Positions 16,869 to 25,542 are shown, counted from the stretch's first letter. The stretch: 46,429 nucleotides of DNA from Streptomyces sp. CB02400 (GCF_001905725.1 NZ_LIWB01000024.1:41024-87452), one strand, 5' to 3'. Translations and numbers: made by a program. Notes: generated by a model from the letters alone, not told the origin.

Positions 16869-18170
16869 ATGACGGAGGCGGCGGACCTGCTGGACCCGGC
16901 GGAACGGCTCGACCTCGAGGGCCTGCGGGCGCTCCAGTTGGAGCGGCTGCGGAGCTCGCTGCGGCACGCGTACGACCATGTGCCGTTCTACCGGGAGTCC
17001 TTCGACAAGGCGGGCGTCCACCCGGACGACTGCCGCTCGCTGTCCGACCTGTCCCGTTTCCCGTTCACCACCAAGGCGGACCTGCGGGAGAACTACCCGT
17101 ACGGCATGTTCGCGGTGGGCCGCGACCGCATCCGCCGTCTGCACGCCTCCAGCGGCACCACCGGACGCCCCACGGTCGTCGGCTACACAGAAGGTGACCT
17201 TTCCATGTGGGCCGACATGGTGGCCCGGTCCATCCGCGCGGCGGGCGGCCGACCCGGGGACACGGCACATGTGGCCTATGGCTATGGTCTGTTCACCGGT
17301 GGTCTGGGCGCCCACTACGGCGCCGAACGGCTCGGTTGTACGGTGATCCCCGCGTCCGGCGGGATGACGTCCCGTCAGGTGACGCTGATCCAGGACCTGA
17401 AGCCCGAGATCATCATGGTGACCCCGTCCTACATGCTCACCCTGCTCGACGAGTTCGAGCGGCAGGGTGTCGACCCGCGCTCCACCTCGCTGCGGGTGGG
17501 GATCTTCGGCGCGGAGCCGTGGACGGAGCGGATGCGGCAGGAGATCGAGGAGCGGTTCGCGATCGACGCGGTCGACATATACGGGCTGTCGGAGGTGATC
17601 GGACCGGGTGTCGCACAGGAGTGCGTGGAGACCAAGGACGGGCTCCATATCTGGGAGGATCATTTCTATCCGGAAGTCATCGATCCGTTCACCGGCGAGG
17701 TCCTCCCGGAGGGCGATCGGGGTGAGCTGGTCTTCACCTCGCTCACCAAGGAGGCGATGCCGGTCGTCCGGTACCGGACGCGGGACCTGACCCGTCTGCT
17801 GCCGGGGACCGCCCGGGTGTTCCGGCGGATGGAGAAGGTGACCGGCCGCAGTGACGACATGGTGATCCTGCGCGGGGTGAACCTCTTCCCCACGCAGATC
17901 GAGGAGATCGTGCTGCGCACCCCGGGCGTGGCACCGCACTTCCAGCTCCGTCTCACCACGGAGGGCCGTATGGACTCCCTCACCGTCCGCGCGGAGGCCC
18001 GCCCCGGCACGGACGCCACGGTGCGGGACGTGGCCGCCCGGTCGATCGTGGCGGCGGTGAAGGACGGCATCGGCGTTTCGGTGGACGTGGAGATCGTCGA
18101 TCCGGAGACGCTGGAGCGCTCGGTGGGCAAGATCCGGCGGATCGTGGACCTGCGCGAGAAGCGGGACTGA
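16869..18170 (+). CDS. paaK: Phenylacetate-CoA ligase
   Basis: The 433-residue protein is a full-length PaaK, which joins phenylacetate to CoA with ATP via an acyl-adenylate. Seen are the AMP-binding loop SSGTTGRPTVVGYT, the YGLFTGGLGAHYGAERLG and IPASGGMTSRQ segments typical of the family, an adenylate-binding DIYGLSEVIGPGVAQEC, the hinge motif YRTRDLT, and the C-terminal AMP-binding_C domain with GRSDDMVILRGVNLFP. The ATG at 16869 has GGGAGGA 6-8 bases upstream. No paaABCDE oxygenase or ring-cleavage genes are in the window, so it is an orphan copy, possibly supplying activated aryl acids for other uses. It is followed tail-to-tail by a TetR gene. Confidence 0.93.
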   Translation: MTEAADLLDPAERLDLEGLRALQLERLRSSLRHAYDHVPFYRESFDKAGVHPDDCRSLSDLSRFPFTTKADLRENYPYGMFAVGRDRIRRLHASSGTTGRPTVVGYTEGDLSMWADMVARSIRAAGGRPGDTAHVAYGYGLFTGGLGAHYGAERLGCTVIPASGGMTSRQVTLIQDLKPEIIMVTPSYMLTLLDEFERQGVDPRSTSLRVGIFGAEPWTERMRQEIEERFAIDAVDIYGLSEVIGPGVAQECVETKDGLHIWEDHFYPEVIDPFTGEVLPEGDRGELVFTSLTKEAMPVVRYRTRDLTRLLPGTARVFRRMEKVTGRSDDMVILRGVNLFPTQIEEIVLRTPGVAPHFQLRLTTEGRMDSLTVRAEARPGTDATVRDVAARSIVAAVKDGIGVSVDVEIVDPETLERSVGKIRRIVDLREKRD

Positions 18171-18183
18171 CCGCCCGTTCCGG

Positions 18184-18786
18184 CTACTCGGCGGCCACGA
18201 TCCGCTCGACCGCGGCCGTCACCAGCCGCTCGCGCTCGTCCGGGGTGAAGACGTCCGGCAGGGTGAGCTGTTCGACGATCAGCCAGTTCAGCGCCAGATA
18301 CAGCAGCCTGACGGCCATGGCGTCGCCGGGCAGACCCGCTCCCTCGTGGTAGCGGACGTTGGCCTCGACGTCGGCACGGACCCGCTCGGTGAGCACCTCG
18401 CGGAGTCCGGGGCGGCGGGTGGCCTCCAGCCGGAGTTCGAGCAGGGCGAGGTATCCGGTGCGGAAGGCGGCGACACGGCCGACCAGTTCCCGCATCAGCC
18501 CCGCGTAGGCCTCCCGGTCACGGCCGGCGGCCCGCTGCCGGGCGATGAGCTCGTCGTCGGGCTGGAGCCGCTCGTAGACCCGGGCGCCGGCCTGGGTGAG
18601 CAGGTCGTCGCGCGAGGAGAAGTAGTTCGACGCGGTGCCGACGGGTACGGCGGCCTCGGTGTCCACCGCCCGGAACGTCAGCCCCCGGGCGCCCCCACGG
18701 GCCAGCACCTCGATCGCGGCGTCCACCAGCGCGGCCCGCCGCTGCTCGTTCCGTCTGACCACTGACACCAACTCCGCCCGCAGCAC
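18184..18786 (-). CDS. TetR-family transcriptional regulator
   Basis: The 200-residue protein has an N-terminal helix-turn-helix: RRAALVDAAIEVLARGGARGLTFRAVDTEA, then PVGTASNYFSSRDDLL, in which the recognition helix is typical of TetR. The helical C-terminal domain would bind a ligand. TetR proteins repress by binding short palindromes, often near their own gene. The palindrome before the convergent paaK gene is one candidate target, but this is inference. The start is uncertain: GTG at 18786 is taken, and a second in-frame GTG lies six codons inside. Confidence 0.85.
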   Translation of the reverse strand: MLRAELVSVVRRNEQRRAALVDAAIEVLARGGARGLTFRAVDTEAAVPVGTASNYFSSRDDLLTQAGARVYERLQPDDELIARQRAAGRDREAYAGLMRELVGRVAAFRTGYLALLELRLEATRRPGLREVLTERVRADVEANVRYHEGAGLPGDAMAVRLLYLALNWLIVEQLTLPDVFTPDERERLVTAAVERIVAAE

Positions 18787-18841
18787 CCACCATCACACCA
18801 CTTCAGGCAGAGTACTACGTCCGGAGTTGCCCGTCGACGCG

Positions 18842-20410
18842 TCAGCCCTCCCCGGACTCCAGCACCGCCATCGCCGCGTTGTGCCCCGGTACACCGCTCA
18901 CCCCGCCGCCGCGCACCGCGCCCGCGCCGCACAGGAGGACGTTGGCGTGCCGGGTCTCCACGCCCCAGCGGCCGGTGCCGTCCTGGGCATGGGGCCAGGA
19001 CAGTTCGCGGTGGAAGATGTTGCCGCCGGGCAGTCCGAGGTCGCGTTCCAGGTCCAGCGGGGACCGGGCCTCCAGGCACGGGCGGCCGTCGGCGTCGGTG
19101 GCCAGGCAGTCCGCGAGGGGCTCGGCGAGATGGGCGTCGAGCTGGGCGAGCGTCGACTTCAGGAGTTCCTCGCGTACGGCGTCGTTGTCCCGTTCGAACA
19201 GCCGGGCGGGGGTGTGCAGTCCGAACAGGGTGAGGGTCTGGTAGCCCCGGGCGGCCAGGTCCGGGCCGAGGATCGTGGGGTCGGTGAGCGAGTGGCAGTA
19301 GATCTCCGAGGGCGGGACGGCGGGCGGCTCACCGGCGGTGGCCTGGGCGTGGGCGGCGGCCAGTTGCCCGTATCCCTCGGCGATGTGGAAGGTGCCGGCG
19401 AACGCCTCGCGCGGGTCGACGGAGGTGTCGCGCAGCCTCGGCAGCCGCTCGAGCAGCATGTTCACCTTGAGCTGGGCGCCCTCGGCGGGCGACGGGGGTG
19501 TGTCGCCGGTGAGCCTCGCGAGTTCCTGCGGGGAGGCGTTCACCAGGACGTGCCGGGCGGCGGCGACGCCCTCGCCGTCGGCGGTGCGGTGGGTGACCTC
19601 GGCGGTGCGGCCGTCGGTGTCGACGCGCACCGCCCGGTGGCCGGTGGCGATGACCGCTCCGGCGGCGCGGGCGGCGTCGGCCAGGGCTTCGGTGAGGGCG
19701 CCCATGCCGCCGACGGGGACGTCCCAGGCGCCGGTGCCGCCGCCGATGACGTGGTAGAGGAAGCAGCGGTTCTGCTTCAGCGAAGGGTCGTGGGCATCGG
19801 CGAAGGTGCCGATGAGGGCGTCGGTGAGGACGACGCCGCGCACCAGGTCGTCGGCGAAGCGCTCCTCGACGGCGACGCCGAGGGGTTCCTCGAAGAGGGT
19901 CCGCCAGGCCTCCTCGTCGCCGACCGTGCGGCGCAGTTCGTCGCGGGTGGGCAGCGGCTCGGTGAGGGTCGGGAAGACGCCGCGGGCGACGCGGCCGGTC
20001 ATGTCGTAGAAGCGCTGCCAGGCCCGGTACTCGCTCTCGGAACCGGTGAGCCGGGCGAACGCCTCGCGGGTGCGCTGCTCGCCGCCGCCGACGAGCAGCC
20101 CGGTGGGCCGTCCGTCGCGTTCGACGGGGGTGTACGAGGAGATGGTGCGGGTGCGCAGTCGGAAGTCGAGCCCCAGGTCCCGGACGATCTTCCGGGGCAG
20201 CAGGCTGACCAGGTACGAGTACCGGGACAGCCGTGCGTCGACGCCGGTGAACGGGCGGGTGGACACCGCCGCCCCGCCGGTGTGGTCCAGCCGCTCCAGC
20301 ACCAGCACGGAGCGCCCGGCCCGGGCGAGGTAGGCGGCGGCGACGAGGCCGTTGTGGCCTCCGCCGACGATGACGGCGTCGTAGGTCCGGGTTGCCTCGG
20401 GTGCGGTCAT
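18842..20410 (-). CDS. Phytoene-desaturase-like FAD oxidoreductase
   Basis: The 522-residue protein starts with a Rossmann FAD-binding motif, DAVIVGGGHNGLVAAAYLARAG, then VLVLERLDHTGGAA. It ends with VLLCGAGAVRGGGVSGVPGHNAAMAVLE, the second FAD-contacting motif of the phytoene desaturase/PYROXD2 family. A mid-region GGMGALTEALADAARAAGA is also typical. No carotenoid genes are near, so the substrate is unknown; PYROXD2-like flavoproteins are widespread in actinobacteria without assigned reactions. The ATG at 20410 puts the Rossmann strand near the N-terminus and has GAAGAA upstream. It lies downstream of the kinase gene on the same strand (76 bp gap). Confidence 0.85.
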   Translation of the reverse strand: MTAPEATRTYDAVIVGGGHNGLVAAAYLARAGRSVLVLERLDHTGGAAVSTRPFTGVDARLSRYSYLVSLLPRKIVRDLGLDFRLRTRTISSYTPVERDGRPTGLLVGGGEQRTREAFARLTGSESEYRAWQRFYDMTGRVARGVFPTLTEPLPTRDELRRTVGDEEAWRTLFEEPLGVAVEERFADDLVRGVVLTDALIGTFADAHDPSLKQNRCFLYHVIGGGTGAWDVPVGGMGALTEALADAARAAGAVIATGHRAVRVDTDGRTAEVTHRTADGEGVAAARHVLVNASPQELARLTGDTPPSPAEGAQLKVNMLLERLPRLRDTSVDPREAFAGTFHIAEGYGQLAAAHAQATAGEPPAVPPSEIYCHSLTDPTILGPDLAARGYQTLTLFGLHTPARLFERDNDAVREELLKSTLAQLDAHLAEPLADCLATDADGRPCLEARSPLDLERDLGLPGGNIFHRELSWPHAQDGTGRWGVETRHANVLLCGAGAVRGGGVSGVPGHNAAMAVLESGEG

Positions 20411-20486
20411 GGTTCTTCGTAGCACGCACCGGTCCGCACCGGCCAGACACGCACCGGTCCGCACCGGCCGGACACGCGCCGGAGTC

Positions 20487-22760
20487 TCACGCCCCGCCGA
20501 CCGCCCCCTGCTGCCGCAGTGCCGCCACCCGGCGGTACAGCCCGGCCGCCTCCGCGCCGCGGCCCAGCCGCTCCAGGCAGTGGGCCTCGTCGTTGCGGGC
20601 GGCGAGGGTGTCGGCGTGGTCCGCGCCGAGGACGCGCTCACGGGCCTCGGCGACCCGCCGGTACTCGGTCAGCGCGTCCGCCCAGTGGCCGAGCCAGCCC
20701 AGCCCGACGGCCACCTCGCGACGGCTGACCAGGGTGTCCGGGTGGTCGGCGCCGAGGACCCGCTCGCGCAGCGCGCACACCTCGCGGGACTCGGCGAGGG
20801 CGTCCACCCAGCGGCCGAGCCGGCCGAGGTTGACGCCGATGCCGTGCCGGGCGCGCAGGGTCTCGGGGTGGGTGGGTCCCTGGACGCGGGTGCGGTCCCC
20901 GACCAGGGCGCGGTAGAGGTCGAGGGCCTCGGCGGTGCGGCCGAGCCGGCCCAGGCTGATGCCGGTCTCGTAGCGGGCGGCGAGGGTGTCGGCGTGGTCC
21001 GGGCCGAGGGCCCTGGCGCGGGCCTCGGCGACCTCGCGGTAGGTCTCCAGGGCCTCCGTCCAGCGGCCCAGCTGACCGAGGGTGTAGGCGACGTCGTACC
21101 GGGTGACGAGGGTGTCGGGGTGCTCGGGGCCGAGCACGCGGGCGCGGTCGGCGGCCACCTCGCACGCCATGCCGTACGAGTCCTCCAGGCGGCCGAGCCG
21201 GCTGAGGTTGAAGGCGAGGTTGTGGCGGCAGCGCAGGGTGTCGGGGTGGTCGGGTCCCATGGTCCGCTCGCGGGCGGCGAGCACCGACAGATAGACCTGG
21301 TGGGCGTCGAAGGGGCGGCCGAGCTGGGCGAGGACGTACGCCATCTCCTGGCGGGCGGCGAGGGTGTCGGGGTGGTCGGCGCCGAACGCGCGGATGCGGG
21401 CCTCGGCGACCTGCTTGTAGGCGCGCAGCGCGTCGGCGGCGCGGCCGGTGCGGCTGAGGGTGAACGCGACCTCGTAGCGGCTGGCGAGGGTGTCGGGGTG
21501 GTCGGGGCCGAGGAGGTGCTCGCGCTCGGCGGCGACCGCGCGGTGCACCTCCCCCGCCTCCGTCCAGCGGCCGAGGCGCCCCAGGCTCAGGCCCGCGTTG
21601 TGCCGTCCGGCGAGGGCGGTCAGCGCCTCCGGTGAGGGCGCGGGCGGCCCGTCCGCCGCGGGCCGCGCGCGGGAGCCGGCGGCGGGGCGGGCGATCCACT
21701 CGCCGGACAGGCCGGCCGCCGGGTCGGGGGGTGTGGTGCGCAGCCCGGCGCCGGCCGCCTTGTGTCCGGTGGTCATGCCGCGGGTCCAGGACGGCAGCCG
21801 GGCCGCGCGCCCCACCGGCTCGGGCTCCTCGAAGAGGTACGGACGGACCGCGCCCGCGGGTGCGTCGGGCGGGCCCGCCGGGCCCGGCCCTGCCGCCACC
21901 GCGGCCGGTGCGGCCCGCAGCGCGCCGACCCGGCGGGCCAGTTCGCGGGCGCTGTCCGGCCGCCCGCCGGGCTCCTTGGCCAGCAGGTCCAGGATGATGC
22001 GCTCCAGCCGCTCGGGCAGTTCGGCGCGGTGGCCGCGCGGCGGCCGGGGCGGGGTGTCGCGGTGTCCGACGAGGACCGCCCAGGCGTCGTCGAGGTCGAA
22101 CGGCGGCACACCGGTGGCGATCTCGTACAGCACGCAGCCGAAGGAGTACAGGTCGCTGCGCCGGTCCACCTCCGAGCCGCTGATCTGCTCCGGCGACATG
22201 TAGTGCGGGGTGCCCATGGCGACGCCGGTGCCGGTCAGCCGGGACGTGAAGCCGATGTCGTGGCCGAGGCGGGCTATGCCGAAGTCGCAGATCTTCACCG
22301 TGCCGTCGTCCAGCCGCACGATGTTGGCGGGCTTGAGGTCCCGGTGCACGACGCCCTGGTCGTGGGTGTAGGCGAGGGCCGCGGCGACCTGCTCGGCGAC
22401 CTCCACCACCTCGTCGACCGGCAGCGGATGCTGCTTGTTGTCCTCCAGGAGCTGGCTGAGGTTGCGGCCCTGGAGCAGCTCCATCACCAGATAGAGCACG
22501 CCCTCGGACTCCCCGAAGTCGTGTACGACGGTGATCCCCCGGTGCTGCAGTGCCGCGGCCACCCGGGCCTCCCGGCGGAACCGCTCGCGCAGCACCCGGC
22601 TGAACGACTGGTCCTGCTGCGGGCCGACGGGTTTGAGGCACTTCACGGCGACCTGCCGCCCCAGTGACTCGTCCCGTGCCCGCCACACCTCCCCCATGCC
22701 GCCGCGTCCGATCCGGTCGATCAGCCGGTACCGGCCGTGGATCAGCCTGCTGTCCCCCAT
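20487..22760 (-). CDS. Ser/Thr protein kinase with C-terminal TPR repeats
   Basis: The 757-residue protein has an N-terminal Hanks-type kinase domain (about 10-280): glycine loop GRGGMGEVW, ATP-binding Lys40, catalytic HRDLKPAN with Asp141, DFG at 159-161, and SPE at 189-191, so it should be active. A Pro/Ala-rich linker (about 280-390) follows, without a membrane helix. The C-terminus is eight full 42-residue TPR repeats and one partial, with the signature LGRWxEA...GPDHPDTLxxR, the TPR_10/12 type. The kinase is therefore cytoplasmic, and the repeats probably bind a partner or substrate. The DNA carries a matching 126-bp periodicity. The ATG at 22760 has GAAGGAGATGGGG upstream. Confidence 0.92.
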   Translation of the reverse strand: MGDSRLIHGRYRLIDRIGRGGMGEVWRARDESLGRQVAVKCLKPVGPQQDQSFSRVLRERFRREARVAAALQHRGITVVHDFGESEGVLYLVMELLQGRNLSQLLEDNKQHPLPVDEVVEVAEQVAAALAYTHDQGVVHRDLKPANIVRLDDGTVKICDFGIARLGHDIGFTSRLTGTGVAMGTPHYMSPEQISGSEVDRRSDLYSFGCVLYEIATGVPPFDLDDAWAVLVGHRDTPPRPPRGHRAELPERLERIILDLLAKEPGGRPDSARELARRVGALRAAPAAVAAGPGPAGPPDAPAGAVRPYLFEEPEPVGRAARLPSWTRGMTTGHKAAGAGLRTTPPDPAAGLSGEWIARPAAGSRARPAADGPPAPSPEALTALAGRHNAGLSLGRLGRWTEAGEVHRAVAAEREHLLGPDHPDTLASRYEVAFTLSRTGRAADALRAYKQVAEARIRAFGADHPDTLAARQEMAYVLAQLGRPFDAHQVYLSVLAARERTMGPDHPDTLRCRHNLAFNLSRLGRLEDSYGMACEVAADRARVLGPEHPDTLVTRYDVAYTLGQLGRWTEALETYREVAEARARALGPDHADTLAARYETGISLGRLGRTAEALDLYRALVGDRTRVQGPTHPETLRARHGIGVNLGRLGRWVDALAESREVCALRERVLGADHPDTLVSRREVAVGLGWLGHWADALTEYRRVAEARERVLGADHADTLAARNDEAHCLERLGRGAEAAGLYRRVAALRQQGAVGGA

Positions 22761-22879
22761 CTCCTTCGCCCGCCCCCGTCGCAGTCCGCCCCGCCCTCCC
22801 CTGGCTCGTCCAGTATGGCGACAACTCGCCCGAGTTTGTACGGTGCCGCGACGCCCGGTCCTCGTCGCTTACCGGCGGG

Positions 22880-23251
22880 TCAGTTCAGAGTGGCGAGGAA
22901 TTCCGTGCAGGCCCGTGCGCAGGCGCGGCACGCCTGTGCCGTCTGTTCCGCCCCGGAGCAACCGTCGAACACCTGCGCGCTCTCCAGGCACACCTGGCGG
23001 CACCACTCCACCTGGACGCGGATGGTCGCCTCGTCCACCTGGTTCTGCTCGGACAGCACCCGGCAGGTCGCGTCGCAGACCTCCGCGCACATGATGCCCT
23101 TGCGTCGTACGAGTTCCTGGTTCTCGGTGCCGTCCGGGTCCACGAGGCTCGCCCGCGTCGCGCAGGACCGCGCGCACTCGGTGCATGCCTGGGCGCACGC
23201 GAAACGGTCCTCCAGGAACCGGAACAGCTCTTCCTGGGATGTCGTCGTCAC
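22880..23251 (-). CDS. Cysteine-rich four-helix copper-binding protein (Csp/DUF326)
   Basis: The 123-residue protein has 13 cysteines arranged on helices: FACAQACTECARSC near the start, MCAEVCDATC, WCRQVCLE, a lone GC, and ACRACARACTEF at the end. This spacing is that of the DUF326 four-helix bundle, whose Csp members store many Cu(I) ions through thiolates lining the core. No signal peptide is present, so it should be cytosolic, unlike the exported Csp1. The GTG at 23251 is the only start that gives a clean N-terminus; its ribosome site is weak. No copper exporter or CsoR gene is nearby. Confidence 0.85.
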   Translation of the reverse strand: MTTTSQEELFRFLEDRFACAQACTECARSCATRASLVDPDGTENQELVRRKGIMCAEVCDATCRVLSEQNQVDEATIRVQVEWCRQVCLESAQVFDGCSGAEQTAQACRACARACTEFLATLN

Positions 23252-23368
23252 ATCGTGCGGGTAGCCGCCGCCCCGGCGGCCAAACCCGGTGCCCGCAAGG
23301 GTTCCACGCGCTGTGCGGCGCTGCGAGGTGAGCAGGTTGGCGGGCGGGACCGGGGGTACTCGCGGGCC

Positions 23369-23749
23369 ATGATGAACACCGCGTGGATGGAGACGGCCGA
23401 CCTCGCCGCGGGCCGCGGTGCCCTCGGTGCGGGGCTCGTGGTGGCGGGTGTGGTGGTCCTGGCGCTGCTGATCGGCATGTTCGTCTTCGGCAGCCGCCGG
23501 GTCAGGAACAGCACGGTGCGCCGACCCGGCCCGGAGGAACAGCCCCGGATGCCCGAGGGGGGCCCGGTCCGGGAGACACGGGAGCGGCGGGAGCCGGACG
23601 AGGTGCCCGGAAGCGACGAGCGGCTGCTGCCGCACGAGCTGAAGGGCCACGGCAACGCCGGCAGCCGTACGAGCGCGTCGCAGGAGCGGCCCCGTTGGGA
23701 CGAGGGCAGCAGCGGGGCGTTCGGCAGCGGCGGGCCGGGGGGCCGCTGA
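23369..23749 (+). CDS. Small single-pass membrane protein (DUF6479-like)
   Basis: The 126-residue protein has a short N-terminal tail, one membrane helix at about residues 18-41 (GAGLVVAGVVVLALLIGMFVFG), and then a hydrophilic basic, Pro/Gly/Glu-rich tail predicted to be disordered and probably cytoplasmic because of the SRRVR border. Members of this small Streptomyces family have no known function. Two ATGs are adjacent at 23369 and 23372. It is divergent from the copper-protein gene and precedes another small gene by 67 bp. Confidence 0.7.
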   Translation: MMNTAWMETADLAAGRGALGAGLVVAGVVVLALLIGMFVFGSRRVRNSTVRRPGPEEQPRMPEGGPVRETRERREPDEVPGSDERLLPHELKGHGNAGSRTSASQERPRWDEGSSGAFGSGGPGGR

Positions 23750-23816
23750 CCGTCCCGCTCCCCGTCGGCCTGCCGCCGACGGCCATGCAACGTCGTACAC
23801 CAGGGAAGTGAGAACC

Positions 23817-24167
23817 ATGGCAGATCCCGCCCGCAACGCCCTGCCGCTGCCCGATTACGACCATCTGCCCATCGGCGGCCTGGAGAGCCGGATCCGCTCG
23901 CTGTCCGCGGGCGAGGTCGAGGAGCTGCTGGCGTACGAGCGTTCGCACGCCGACCGGGTTCCGGCGACCGGGCTGCTGAAGGCCCGGCTGGAGCAGCTCA
24001 ACGCGGGTGCCGAGCCGACGTCCGGCGACCCCGGCGCACTCCGTCCCGAGCAGGGCGCCGGGCGGGCCGGGTCCCCGGTCTCGCCCGCCACCTCGCCGCA
24101 GCCGTCCAGCCCGCCGCCGCACGGCACCCCGGACCAGCGGGGCAAGCCGAAGGGCGACCGTACGTAG
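23817..24167 (+). CDS. Small conserved hypothetical protein
   Basis: The 116-residue protein has a compact helical N-terminal part with LPDYDHLPIGGLESRIRSLSAGEVEELLAYERSH, which is read as a short conserved domain for binding or dimerising. A low-complexity Pro/Gly/Ser tail follows. I recall this N-terminal pattern from small uncharacterised actinobacterial proteins; no function is known. The start at 23817 has GGGAAG upstream. It ends at a strong terminator. Confidence 0.7.
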   Translation: MADPARNALPLPDYDHLPIGGLESRIRSLSAGEVEELLAYERSHADRVPATGLLKARLEQLNAGAEPTSGDPGALRPEQGAGRAGSPVSPATSPQPSSPPPHGTPDQRGKPKGDRT

Positions 24168-24190
24168 GCAGGGCCGGCCACCGCCCCGGG

Positions 24191-24247
24191 GCGGGCCGTA
24201 CGTCCATCGACCGCTGTGACGCGGTCATGGGCGTACGGCCCGCCCTT
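24191..24247. terminator. Two-tier hairpin terminator
   Basis: GCGGGCCGTACG (24191-24202) pairs perfectly with CGTACGGCCCGC (24232-24243). Inside, GACCGC (24209-24214) pairs with GCGGTC (24221-24226). The long stem is followed by CCTTT, 23 bases after the stop codon at 24167, and should terminate the small-gene transcript. Confidence 0.8.
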
Positions 24248-24251
24248 TCGC

Positions 24252-24296
24252 GTGTCCGAGGCGAGCGTGTCCGAGGCGAGCGCGTCCGAGGTGAGG
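24252..24296. repeat. Triple 15-bp tandem repeat before the sigma gene
   Basis: GTGTCCGAGGCGAGC occurs exactly at 24252-24266 and 24267-24281, with a third diverged copy GCGTCCGAGGTGAGG at 24282-24296. It sits between the terminator and the sigma factor start. It may be a replication-slippage product or a tandem regulator site. Confidence 0.55.
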
Positions 24297-24384
24297 TGGA
24301 TCACAGCACTTAGGTGCATCGTTTCGCCGGGTCATGAGTCTTTGTCTCAGGTGTAAGGGGTTGTTCGGACACGGGGCGGTGGGG

Positions 24385-24891
24385 ATGGAGCGGTTTCGGG
24401 TGGACGGCTTCGACGAGTTCGTGGCTGCCCGCTGGTCGGCGCTGCTCCATGTCGCGCGGCTGCTCACCGGCGGTGACCGGCAGCGCGCCGAGGACCTCGT
24501 CCAGGAGGCCCTGGTGAAGCTGTGGTTCGTCTGGCCGAGGGTCGCCGAGCAGGCCCCGGAGGCGTATGTGCGCCAGGTGCTGGTGCGGATGGCGGCCCGT
24601 TCGGCCCGGCGCCGCTGGTGGGGGGAGCGCCCGGTGGGCGAGCTGCCCGACCGGGCCGGGCCGGGCGACGTGTCGTCGGCCGTCGCGGAGCGCTCGCGGC
24701 TGGAGGCCGCGCTGGCGCTGCTGCCGCCCCGGCAGCGGGCCGCGGTGGTGCTGCGCTACTGCGAGGACCTGCCCGAGGGCCAGGTGGCGCAGGCCCTCGG
24801 CTGTCCGGTGGGCACCGCGCGCTCCCACGCGTCGCGCGGTGTGGCGCGGCTGCGGCAGATCCTGTCCGACACCGTCAGGCCCGTGGGGTGA
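24385..24891 (+). CDS. SigE-family ECF RNA polymerase sigma factor
   Basis: The 168-residue protein is a two-domain ECF sigma factor. Region 2 has DEFVAARWSALLHVARLLTGG then AEDLVQEALVKLWFVWPRV, which contacts the -10 and core polymerase. Region 4 has LPPRQRAAVVLRYCEDLPEGQVAQALGCPVGTARSHASRGVARLRQ, a helix-turn-helix for the -35. The pattern is that of the SigE-like subgroup common in actinobacteria, usually co-transcribed with a membrane partner, as here. The start is uncertain: the ATG at 24385 follows a G-rich stretch, and an in-frame ATG at 24334 would add 17 atypical residues. Confidence 0.88.
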   Translation: MERFRVDGFDEFVAARWSALLHVARLLTGGDRQRAEDLVQEALVKLWFVWPRVAEQAPEAYVRQVLVRMAARSARRRWWGERPVGELPDRAGPGDVSSAVAERSRLEAALALLPPRQRAAVVLRYCEDLPEGQVAQALGCPVGTARSHASRGVARLRQILSDTVRPVG

Positions 24892-24902
24892 GGGGAGAAG
24901 CG

Positions 24903-25418
24903 ATGGACGACTTCGAGCGTGAGCTGACGCGCATGATGCGTGACACCCGGCAGCCGGCTCCCTTCCGGTCCGAGCACCAGGAGCGCCTGTACGAGGGCAT
25001 CCGGGTCCGCCGCCGGGTCCGGCTGCTGTGGCGGGCCGGCGGCTCGGCCCTCGCGGTGGCCGGGCTGAGCGTCGGACTGGCCCTGCTGCCCGGCGCCGGC
25101 TCCCGGTCCCTGCCCGCCGACCGGCGGCCGCTGCCGGCGACCAGTCCGACGCCGCCGCCGGTGTCCCCGGAGCCGACGACGTCCGCCCCGGATGCGGACC
25201 CGAGCGTGTCGTGGCCGCCGACGGACACGCCCGGGACCACGGACGCCGGCACCACGTCACCCGGGTACGGCGGCACGCCGACCTCGCTCCCGCCGACCAG
25301 CACGCCCGACACCACCCGGCGGGCCACGACGGCACCGCCGCCGACCGCACCGCCGTCCACGTCACCGGCACGGGGGCCCTCCGCCTCGGCCGGTGAGGAG
25401 TCGGCCGGCAGCGGCTAG
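24903..25418 (+). CDS. Single-pass membrane partner of the sigma factor, possible anti-sigma
   Basis: The 171-residue protein has a cytoplasmic N-terminus of about 45 residues (DDFERELTRMMRDTRQPAPF), one membrane helix at about 46-63, and an extracytoplasmic Pro/Thr/Ser-rich tail. Proteins of this layout follow SigE-family sigma genes and are presumed to tether or inhibit the sigma factor, but no zinc-binding HxxxCxxC anti-sigma motif is present. The gap to the sigma stop codon is 11 bases with a GGGGAGAAG site, so the two are one operon. The low-complexity tail could sense or bind the wall. Confidence 0.75.
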   Translation: MDDFERELTRMMRDTRQPAPFRSEHQERLYEGIRVRRRVRLLWRAGGSALAVAGLSVGLALLPGAGSRSLPADRRPLPATSPTPPPVSPEPTTSAPDADPSVSWPPTDTPGTTDAGTTSPGYGGTPTSLPPTSTPDTTRRATTAPPPTAPPSTSPARGPSASAGEESAGSG

Positions 25419-25542
25419 CCCCTCCGATCCCCGCCCGTGGGCGACCCCGCCCCGGGCCGTTCCCCCGACCACCACTCGGGCGCGGCATGCCCGTACCAGG
25501 GCCCCGTCATGCCGTACGCCGGAAAGAGACCGTGAACCCGTC

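Noticed and set aside
18842..20410. Carotenoid biosynthesis gene
   Set aside because: No phytoene synthase, GGPP synthase or lycopene cyclase gene is nearby, and PYROXD2-like relatives are not carotenoid enzymes.
20526..21600. Regular 126-bp DNA repeats as a satellite or CRISPR
   Set aside because: The period is 42 codons in frame and encodes TPR units of the kinase.
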